Shown one piece after another: positions 1 to 5,423 of a stretch of 9,465 bases of DNA. The DNA lies in assembly GCA_964580655.1 (NCBI GenBank), contig CAZOMR010000127.1:1-9465 (forward strand), read 5' to 3'. The notes beneath the pieces are model-generated. The model saw only the letters and a program-made list of their open reading frames with translations, did no database searches and was not told the origin of the DNA. The position numbers were made by a program, and so were the translations under genes. This stretch comes from CAZOMR01 sp964580655. Lineage in GTDB: Bacteria; RBG-13-61-14; CAZOMR01. Numbering within the stretch: position 1 is the first letter of the stretch; each line of letters opens with the position of its first letter.

Positions 1-18
1 CCGCAATTGGGGTCAGAG

Positions 19-177
19 CTTTAGGTCATGTTGCCCAAATAATATTATGGAAAATATCATCTTTAAAAAACATCAAATCATTGGTTTAATGAATAATATT
101 CGTAGGGGCAGGGCTTGCCCTGCCCGATTTTGGGCGCGGCAAGCCGCGCCCCTACATTTGGGCAACAGGCCCTTTAG
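19..177. repeat. Inverted-repeat-bounded intergenic element (MITE-like) enclosing a REPIN
   Basis: The segment is bounded by a 22-bp imperfect inverted repeat: 19-40 and the reverse complement of 156-177 match at 18 of 22 positions. The inner 11 bp (30-40 and 156-166, GTTGCCCAAAT) are perfect. Between the arms lie an AT-rich stretch (41-101) and the REPIN at 102-155. The 9-mer AATAATATT occurs twice (38-46 and 92-100). No transposase is encoded. It could be a non-autonomous transposable element, or an older repeat into which the REPIN inserted; no clear target-site duplication is visible. The arms are seen directly, while mobility is inference. Confidence 0.45.
102..155. repeat. REPIN: two inverted REP hairpins with GTAG heads
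   Basis: The element consists of two REP units facing each other across a 6-bp AT-rich spacer (126-131). Unit 1 (102-125, plus strand) starts GTAG, followed by a hairpin with 9-bp arms 106-114 and 117-125. Unit 2 (155-132, minus strand) also starts GTAG, with 9-bp arms at 132-140 and 143-151. The units are identical except at two stem positions, where both sides change together (A-T to G-C, and G-C to C-G). The outer ends GTAGGGGC/GCCCCTAC form a perfect 8-bp inverted repeat. GTAG followed by a hairpin is the hallmark of REPs mobilised by RAYT (TnpA-REP) proteins; no RAYT gene is in the window. Confidence 0.8.
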
Positions 178-208
178 TTTTTAGTTAACTATACTTTAGC
201 CCAGGCGC

Positions 209-1924
209 ATGAGTCCACGCAGAATCCGCAGAAAAGAGAGCAGATGGTGGGTCTGGATTATCCTTTTTCCATGGGCCGCAGGTGCAACTCCGCAAGCCAT
301 TGACTTCTCTTCCCTGATAAGCGAGATGTCCGATCTGAACTCCCTTGCCATGCCCAAGCCCTATCAGGTGCAGATGGTCTCCACTTACGACCGCGAGGGA
401 ATGAACCGGGACGCTTATAACTTTCTCAGCAAGGATGAAGATCGAGCGGTTCTTGCCAGGCTCTCCGGCCCGGGCGTGATCACCCGCATCTACGCGGCGA
501 CCCCGGGAGGAATCCTCAGGATATATCTGGATGAGCAGGAAGAACCGCTTATTGACATGAAAGCGCGTGATTTCTTCGCAGGGTCAGTAGAGCCTTTTCT
601 CAGCCCCCTGGTGGGGAAGAGCCACTGGGGACACTACTCCTACTTTCCCATTCCCTTTTCCCGCTCAGCAAGGGTCGAGATCGCTTACCTCGCGCCACGC
701 GGAGAGAGGGGCGATAAAGGCTTCGGTGCTTACTGGCAGGTATCCTGCCGGGAATACCCTGCTGAAATTCAGGTGAAAAGCCTCAAAATTCCTCTCAATG
801 AAAAGGCGCGAAGAGCGCTCAATGTTGCTCTTGAGTTTTTCTCCCGTAAAAAATACTTTCCCGATCCATCAGATCTACTTTCAAAGAGCATGATCCTGGA
901 TGTTGAACCTGGACAGGAAAGGGTTATCTTTTCAATGACAGGATCCGGTATAATAAAATACTTATCCATAGCATCCGGAGAAAGCAAAGAATGGAGGGCT
1001 TCGCCCCTGCGACTCCAGATATTCTGGGATCATGAAGATGAGCCGAGCGTGGATTGCCCGCTTGAAGCCTTGTTTGGAAATGCCTGGGGAACAGAGTCGC
1101 CGCAAGGAATTCTTGAGCGCCTTCCCTCAGGCGGCATCATCGCTTTTCCCATGCCTTTCCAGAAGGCCCGGATCGTGCTTGTCAATGACGGCCCTTATTC
1201 ATCCGGGCCCTTGCAGTTCCAGGCCCTATACGAGCTGGGCGAGCCTGAAACGGATTTTCGCTTTCACGCATGGTATCATCAGGAGATGACACGGTCATAT
1301 CCTGCCCTGCCCAATCAAACCGGGAAGGATAATTACATAATCCTCAAAACAAAAGGCCAGGGACACTATGTGGGCACTGCGCTCCATGTCTATAACCTGT
1401 ACCATGTATGGTGGGGAGAAGGCGATGAGATGATCTTCCTGGACCGCAAGCCGTATCCCCCGAGCCTCCATGGCACCGGGACAGAGGAATATTTTGACTC
1501 AGGCTGGTGCAAGTTCGGAAGATCTCCTTTTGCCGGGGCCCCGGTCGCAAACTCGCTTGGCAAGGGCTATGCCGGAAAGACAGTGCTCTACCGCTTTCAT
1601 GTCGCTGACCCGATTCCCTTCAACAAGGGAATAGAGTTCAGCATGGAACACGGCCGCATGACCAATGACCTGGATAACCTTTATGCAAGTGTGGCCTTCT
1701 GGTATCAGAGAGAGCCGCACCAGTCCCTTGAAGACCCGCCGCCTTTTGCAAAAAGGGTCCTGGATGAAAAAGCTCTTGCAAGGAAAGTGCGCAGGCAAGA
1801 ATGGGACCGAACACCGCTTTTCCTGAAAGCCTTGCCCCTGACCGCCCTGTTCCTTGTCCTGCTTTTATCCGTGGCTGGAATATTAATCCTTGTCAAGCTA
1901 AAATTACCTGCACGGAGAGGTTGA
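209..1924 (+). CDS. DUF2961 / GH172-family glycoside hydrolase-like protein, membrane anchored
   Basis: The 571-residue protein resembles DUF2961, now carbohydrate-active family GH172, whose characterised members act on fructofuranose or arabinofuranose linkages. Family-like blocks run through it: IDFSSLISEMSDL (31-43), SGPGVITRIY (86-95), HYSYFPIPF (142-150), WWGEGDE (401-407) and GTGTEEYF (422-429). By motif position, E404 and E426 should be the catalytic glutamate pair known from GH172; this assignment is inferred. The N terminus has arginines followed by a short hydrophobic segment (13-25), compatible with a signal peptide or anchor. Residues about 543-563 form a strong C-terminal transmembrane helix followed by KLKLPARRG, so the catalytic part probably faces the periplasm. 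ATG 209 is the first start after an in-frame TAG at 197-199, but no good Shine-Dalgarno precedes it, so the exact start is uncertain. The TPR gene follows after 4 bp. The substrate cannot be predicted. Confidence 0.85.
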   Translation: MSPRRIRRKESRWWVWIILFPWAAGATPQAIDFSSLISEMSDLNSLAMPKPYQVQMVSTYDREGMNRDAYNFLSKDEDRAVLARLSGPGVITRIYAATPGGILRIYLDEQEEPLIDMKARDFFAGSVEPFLSPLVGKSHWGHYSYFPIPFSRSARVEIAYLAPRGERGDKGFGAYWQVSCREYPAEIQVKSLKIPLNEKARRALNVALEFFSRKKYFPDPSDLLSKSMILDVEPGQERVIFSMTGSGIIKYLSIASGESKEWRASPLRLQIFWDHEDEPSVDCPLEALFGNAWGTESPQGILERLPSGGIIAFPMPFQKARIVLVNDGPYSSGPLQFQALYELGEPETDFRFHAWYHQEMTRSYPALPNQTGKDNYIILKTKGQGHYVGTALHVYNLYHVWWGEGDEMIFLDRKPYPPSLHGTGTEEYFDSGWCKFGRSPFAGAPVANSLGKGYAGKTVLYRFHVADPIPFNKGIEFSMEHGRMTNDLDNLYASVAFWYQREPHQSLEDPPPFAKRVLDEKALARKVRRQEWDRTPLFLKALPLTALFLVLLLSVAGILILVKLKLPARRG

Positions 1925-1928
1925 AGAG

Positions 1929-2588
1929 ATGAAGAGAGAACACATTATCCTGGGAATCTTGATCCTCGCTGGACTGGCCCTGATAGCCGGATTTATCTAT
2001 ATCACGAGCCCGTCATACGAGCACCGGCAGGCTGAGAAAATCTTTCAACACGCGCTTTCTATACTTGAGAGTGGCGACTATTTTGAGGCCGAGATCAAAA
2101 TTCGCCAGGCCATTGAGCTTGCGCCTGAAGATGCGCGCTATCATGCCGCCATGGGCAAGGCCCTGGAAAAGGAAGGGTTTTATCAAGGAGCCAAAAGAGC
2201 CCTGGAGCAAGCCGTGCGACTTGCACCTGGAAATCCGGAATACATCTTCGAGATAGGCCGATTTGAACAGAGGAATGGCAAAGAGGATATGGCGATGGAG
2301 GCTTTTGAGGAAGTCATTGGAATTGATCCCTACCACATTCTTGCACTGTATCAACTCGGAGCCATCTATGCAAAGCAGGGCAGATATGCCGAGGCCGCTC
2401 AAATCTTCGAGCGGATCACAGCGAAATACCCGACAGAGGCCGAGGCATACAATAATCTGGGATTCTGCTACTTCAACCTGGAGCGGTTTCCCGAAGCCAG
2501 AGACATGTTTGAAAAAGCACTTGAGATAAATCCGGATTTTATAGACGCAAAAAAGAGTATCCAGATTATCGAGCAAGAACTGAAATAA
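1929..2588 (+). CDS. Membrane-anchored TPR protein with five tandem repeats
   Basis: The 219-residue protein has a short positive N terminus (MKREH), one transmembrane helix (about 6-25) and a TPR array. Residues 69-204 hold four repeats of exactly 34 residues (69-102, 103-136, 137-170, 171-204), preceded by a first, slightly longer one (31-68). The canonical positions are visible, for example YNNLGFCYFNLERFPEA followed by FEKALEINPD. The N-in topology places the array outside the cytoplasmic membrane, where TPRs usually scaffold protein complexes. It starts 4 bp after the GH172-like gene, with GGAGAGG at 1914-1920 lying 8 nt before the ATG, so the two are almost certainly cotranscribed. A role as partner or scaffold of the GH172-like protein is inferred from this linkage only. 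Confidence 0.9.
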   Translation: MKREHIILGILILAGLALIAGFIYITSPSYEHRQAEKIFQHALSILESGDYFEAEIKIRQAIELAPEDARYHAAMGKALEKEGFYQGAKRALEQAVRLAPGNPEYIFEIGRFEQRNGKEDMAMEAFEEVIGIDPYHILALYQLGAIYAKQGRYAEAAQIFERITAKYPTEAEAYNNLGFCYFNLERFPEARDMFEKALEINPDFIDAKKSIQIIEQELK

Positions 2589-2593
2589 CTTTC

Positions 2594-2615
2594 ACCACCT
2601 TGCGGTGAGGGTGGT
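2594..2615. terminator. Weak stem-loop between convergent genes
   Basis: The 87-bp gap between the convergent TPR and PP2C genes contains a small stem, ACCACC (2594-2599) with GGTGGT (2610-2615) and a 10-nt loop. No T-run follows immediately on the plus strand. On the minus strand a run of seven T (2663-2669 read in reverse) follows the PP2C stop without a convincing GC-rich stem. A termination function is plausible from position but weakly supported. Confidence 0.25.
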
Positions 2616-2675
2616 TATCTGGCTACTGGATACTTTTTATTCTTGGTGTCCTGGTGGTTCAAAAAAACTCTATGC

Positions 2676-3437
2676 TCAGACCACCTTTATGACGATCAGT
2701 GCGATGTTATCTTTGCCGCCGCGGGAATTTGCAAGCTGGATCAGCTTCATGGTTGCGCGTGGAAGGGGATTCTTCAGGACTGCATCCGCGATCTCAAAGT
2801 TGCGCACTTCTGTGTAGAGCCCGTCGGTGCAGAGCACCAGGAAGTCCCCTGACCTGGGTGATCCGCTTGCCAGTTGCACCTGCACATCCAGGTTAACGCC
2901 AAGAGCCCTGGTCAGCTCGTGCTCGGAGAGCGGCGCATAATCTTCATAGGTCTCCATGTCTACCGGCTGGTTGAATTCCTTTTCCGAGAGCGAGGTATGA
3001 TCTTTCGTTAGCTGTTGAGCGAGCCCTTTTCGGATCAGGTAGGCGCGGCTGTCGCCGACATGTGCGATATAAGCACGGTCATCCCTCAGCCAGAGCGCGC
3101 TGAGGGTGCTTCCCATGCCCTGGTATTTGGCGTCCTCATTGGACTTTGAATAAATGCGCCGGTTAACCTCCCGGACGGCAAACTTCAGGGATCGTAGCGG
3201 CAGGGGCAAACCCTGGAAATCCTCGAAAGGCGGAGTGGCGTCCGCATCAATATCCAGATCATTGATGATCTTCTCCAACTCCTCTACGGCCATGCGGCTT
3301 GCCAGCTCACCGTAAGGGCATGTCTCGACCCCGTCCGCCACTGCGAAGAGCTCCAGGTTCCGGTTGATCAGGAAATGATCCTCGTTGTGAGGCCGCTTTA
3401 GCCCCTGATGACTTTCTCCTCTCACCTGAATATTCAT
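2676..3437 (-). CDS. PP2C-family serine/threonine protein phosphatase
   Basis: This is a complete stand-alone PP2C catalytic domain of about 253 residues, predicted to be a soluble Mn/Mg-dependent phosphoserine/phosphothreonine phosphatase. Motifs, numbered from the upstream ATG at 3443: RPHNED (17-22), ADG (36-38) with the metal-binding Asp37, GMGSTL (109-114), HVGDSRAYLI (128-137), LTKDHT (145-150), LTRALG (177-182), CTDGLY (205-210) with Asp207, and GGKDNIAL (242-249) with Asp245. All metal-binding acids are present. The usual glycine-rich loop after DG is replaced by VETCPYG. I chose the second ATG (3437) because AAGGG at 3444-3448 ends 6 nt before it, whereas it abuts the first ATG (3443) with no spacing. 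It is the third gene of the GTPase-FHA-PP2C operon, so it may dephosphorylate a protein read by the FHA partner. No kinase is nearby. Confidence 0.92.
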   Translation of the reverse strand: MNIQVRGESHQGLKRPHNEDHFLINRNLELFAVADGVETCPYGELASRMAVEELEKIINDLDIDADATPPFEDFQGLPLPLRSLKFAVREVNRRIYSKSNEDAKYQGMGSTLSALWLRDDRAYIAHVGDSRAYLIRKGLAQQLTKDHTSLSEKEFNQPVDMETYEDYAPLSEHELTRALGVNLDVQVQLASGSPRSGDFLVLCTDGLYTEVRNFEIADAVLKNPLPRATMKLIQLANSRGGKDNIALIVIKVV

Positions 3438-3446
3438 TGGCATCCC

Positions 3447-3839
3447 TTATGAGCCCGAGGGCACTTCCGAGACTATAAACTCGAACTCGGTGTTGCCTAT
3501 CCTGACGAGGTCTCCGTTTTTAAGAGTGGCCTGTTTTATTCGTTTGTTATTGACATAAGTTCCATTGGTGCTTCCGAGGTCTTTCAGGTAGAAATCAGGT
3601 GGAAGGAAGAAGAGTGCGGCATGTTGTCTAGACATGCGCGTATCATTGATGGATATATTGCTCAAGGTATCGCGTCCGATGGATACCGGGGTCTTTGTGA
3701 TCTGGTAGCCCCGTCCCGGCTCTGCGCCTTTTTTCACCCGGAGCATCACCATGATGTCCTCCGGAATGTCGCGCACCTTGGCCTCATCGCCCAGCGTGGT
3801 GATCTCTTGTTTATCCATTTTCGATGGCTTTTCCGCCAA
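3447..3839 (-). CDS. Small FHA-domain phosphothreonine-binding protein
   Basis: The 130-residue cytoplasmic protein consists of a polar N-terminal tail (1-30) and one FHA domain (about 32-124). The phosphopeptide-binding residues are present: GR (55-56), SRQH (70-73) and GSTNGTYVN (89-97). The start is TTG (3839-3837), supported by GGAGGG about 5 nt upstream; the next possible start, ATG at 3818 (Met8), has no good ribosome site. The tail contains EITTLGD with adjacent Thr14 and Thr15, which recalls the ETTS-type switch of GarA/OdhI, where a phosphorylated threonine folds back onto the FHA domain. That parallel is inference. It lies 18 bp after the GTPase and 3 bp before the PP2C open frame, so the three are translationally linked. 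Confidence 0.9.
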   Translation of the reverse strand: MAEKPSKMDKQEITTLGDEAKVRDIPEDIMVMLRVKKGAEPGRGYQITKTPVSIGRDTLSNISINDTRMSRQHAALFFLPPDFYLKDLGSTNGTYVNNKRIKQATLKNGDLVRIGNTEFEFIVSEVPSGS

Positions 3840-3857
3840 ACCAGCCCTCCATACTAT

Positions 3858-4850
3858 CTATCTGGCATGAAGCTCCACCACATCCTCGTCCATCAGCCGA
3901 TAGTCCTTGTTTACCTTCTGGCCGTCATATTTATTCTTACTCCATATCCTTGCGAATTTCAAGTTTTTTGCTATGTCCTTGTGTATCGTGGTGGCGAAAT
4001 GGTCCACTGTTGCTCCCTCCGGCAATATTACGGGGTCCCTTTTGTCCGGGGGCTTGCCCGGTGTCTTTGTGTATACCCTCACAAGATGAAGCTCCTCCTT
4101 GAAAAGCTTGCGGCGGAATAATTCCACGCCCTCCCCTGTCTGGCACGAGAGCGCGTAAATCGGAAACCTCTTACCGTAAAGCTCCTTCAATATACCGAGC
4201 TTTTCCCTGGCAGGCTGGTTATCAAGATGCGTTCCGAGTATCAATGCCCGGACCCTTGCCAGGCCATCCTGACTGTATTTTCTTCCGCTCTCGCAGACCA
4301 GTTCCACCTTTCTGTCCCCAAGCCGCACCAGCACAGTCTCCAGCTCTTCGAGGATGTCGTCGCTTGCGAGGTTGACAACTATCAAGACGAAATCAGCATT
4401 ACGCACCACCCCCGGCAACCAGGTTTCCATGTATTCCCGGGAGATGGCAGGGGTATCAATCAACTGGACCTGTATGTTCTCGAAGGGCATCATCCCGGGC
4501 TGAAGATTGCGAGTTGTGAAGGGATACTCCGCCACTTCCACTGGCGCATTGGTCAGGGCCAGCATGAGAGCTGATTTGCCCGAATTAGGCGCACCCACCA
4601 GGATCACCTGCGCGGCTCCCTCCTTGCGAATATAATAAAGGTCAGCACGGCTTTTCCCTGATTTCTTCTGCGCCTGGCCTTTCAGCTTGGAGATGCGGCG
4701 CTTGAGGTCGGCCTGGATTTTTTCCGTGCCCTTGTGCTTGGGCACCACGGAGAGCATACGCTCAAGCGCGTCCAGCTTCTCTTCCGTGGTCCCGGCCGCC
4801 TTGTATTCCCTTTCGGCCTCAAGATATTCGGGAGTCAGATTAGCAGGCAT
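3858..4850 (-). CDS. DRG/Obg-like GTPase with C-terminal TGS domain and unusual G motifs
   Basis: The 330-residue protein has an N-terminal charged helical region (1-75), a G domain (about 80-252) and a C-terminal TGS domain (about 257-330, ending DYRLMDEDVVELHAR). The P loop is GAPNSGKS (86-93) and the switch-I motif is YPFTTR (109-114), both typical of the DRG/Obg group. G3 is DTPA (132-135) instead of DxxG, and the guanine-specificity motif NKxD seems replaced by THLD (207-210). A possible G5 is ALSCQTGEG (233-241). DRG/Obg proteins generally bind ribosomes or RNA, so a translation- or stress-linked role is possible. As the first gene of an operon with FHA and PP2C genes, it may be the regulated output of that module; this is inference. 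It has an extended -10 promoter (4886-4894) but only a weak ribosome binding site. Confidence 0.85.
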   Translation of the reverse strand: MPANLTPEYLEAEREYKAAGTTEEKLDALERMLSVVPKHKGTEKIQADLKRRISKLKGQAQKKSGKSRADLYYIRKEGAAQVILVGAPNSGKSALMLALTNAPVEVAEYPFTTRNLQPGMMPFENIQVQLIDTPAISREYMETWLPGVVRNADFVLIVVNLASDDILEELETVLVRLGDRKVELVCESGRKYSQDGLARVRALILGTHLDNQPAREKLGILKELYGKRFPIYALSCQTGEGVELFRRKLFKEELHLVRVYTKTPGKPPDKRDPVILPEGATVDHFATTIHKDIAKNLKFARIWSKNKYDGQKVNKDYRLMDEDVVELHAR

Positions 4851-4885
4851 CCTGGCACCCGGCTAGCTTTAGAACTCATACAATT

Positions 4886-4894
4886 ATTATAACA
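4886..4894 (-). promoter_or_regulatory. Extended -10 promoter of the GTPase-FHA-PP2C operon
   Basis: Read on the minus strand, 4894-4886 is TGT-TATAAT, a perfect -10 hexamer with the extended TGn motif. It lies 36 nt before the GTPase ATG, which gives a short leader. No good -35 box is present at 16-18 bp, which extended -10 promoters tolerate. Confidence 0.6.
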
Positions 4895-4897
4895 AAA

Positions 4898-4930
4898 ATC
4901 TCGGGCAAATTATTTGCAATTTTTCGAGAT
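4898..4930. promoter_or_regulatory. Palindromic operator candidate between divergent promoters
   Basis: The core is a perfect 13-bp palindrome, GCAAATTATTTGC (4905-4917). It is flanked by an outer inverted repeat ATCTCG (4898-4903) / CGAGAT (4925-4930). The core overlaps the -35 box of the plus-strand promoter and sits just upstream of the minus-strand -10 element, so a repressor bound here could control either or both operons. No regulator gene is in the window. Confidence 0.5.
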
Positions 4931-4941
4931 CGTGTTATATT
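4914..4941 (+). promoter_or_regulatory. Sigma70-like promoter of the B12-thiolase-DUF35 operon
   Basis: TTGCAA (4914-4919) matches the -35 consensus at 4 of 6 positions. It is followed, after 16 bp, by TATATT (4936-4941), a 5 of 6 match to the -10 consensus. Transcription would start near 4948, giving a leader of about 36 nt that ends in AAGGAGGT (4972-4979), 4 nt before the ATG. The -35 box overlaps the palindrome at 4905-4917. Confidence 0.55.
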
Positions 4942-4983
4942 GAAAACTCCGCCAGGATGTAACCCTTTTTCAAGGAGGTAGGA

Positions 4984-5388
4984 ATGACAGAGAAGCGCCG
5001 TCACCGGATCCTTGTAGCCAAGCCCGGCCTGGACGGCCATGACCGTGGGGCCAAGATAGTTGCCAGGGCCTTACGGGATGCAGGCATGGAGGTGATTTAC
5101 ACTGGCCTTCATCAGACACCGGAGATGATTGTTGAAACAGCGCTCCAGGAGGATGTGGACGCGATAGGCTTGAGCATTCTTTCCGGAGCTCACCTCACGC
5201 TTTTCCCGGCCGTGATCGAGTTGCTGAAAGATAAGGGTATGGAGGACATCAAGGTCTTCGGCGGCGGTATTGTCCCGGAGGATGACATAAAGAAACTCCG
5301 GTCGCAAGGGGTGCTGGAGATTTTCACACCCGGTGCAAGCACAAAAGATATAGTGGGTTTCGTGAGGGAAAATATCCAGCCGAAATAG
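4984..5388 (+). CDS. Cobalamin-binding small subunit of an acyl-CoA mutase (methylmalonyl-CoA mutase family)
   Basis: The 134-residue protein is a single B12-binding Rossmann domain, the size of the separate small subunits of methylmalonyl-, isobutyryl- and 2-hydroxyisobutyryl-CoA mutases. The base-off/His-on signature is complete: DGHDRG (17-22, with His19 as the lower cobalt ligand), SIL (64-66) and GGG (93-95), ending with the family-typical FTPGAST. Such subunits are active only with a large TIM-barrel subunit that binds the acyl-CoA; none is encoded in the window, so the partner must lie elsewhere. The start is set by the strong site AAGGAGGT. It is the first gene of an operon with the cysteine-less thiolase homologue (35 bp downstream) and DUF35-SCP2, which suggests skeletal rearrangement of a CoA thioester before or after C-C cleavage. 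The exact substrate is unknown. Confidence 0.92.
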   Translation: MTEKRRHRILVAKPGLDGHDRGAKIVARALRDAGMEVIYTGLHQTPEMIVETALQEDVDAIGLSILSGAHLTLFPAVIELLKDKGMEDIKVFGGGIVPEDDIKKLRSQGVLEIFTPGASTKDIVGFVRENIQPK

Positions 5389-5423
5389 CCCTGCTTTTCA
5401 AATGAGTAAAGGAGGTTGATGTT

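Noticed and set aside
190..195. TATACT as a -10 box for the GH172-like gene
   Set aside because: No -35 box at a suitable distance, and the start would leave a leader of only a few bases without a ribosome site.
2013..2576. 187-residue minus-strand open frame
   Set aside because: It lies opposite the clear TPR gene and is Cys- and Leu-rich without domain features, an antisense shadow.
3621..4121. 166-residue plus-strand open frame with hydrophobic stretches
   Set aside because: It spans the antisense of two well-supported genes (FHA and GTPase), so the hydrophobicity is a shadow effect.
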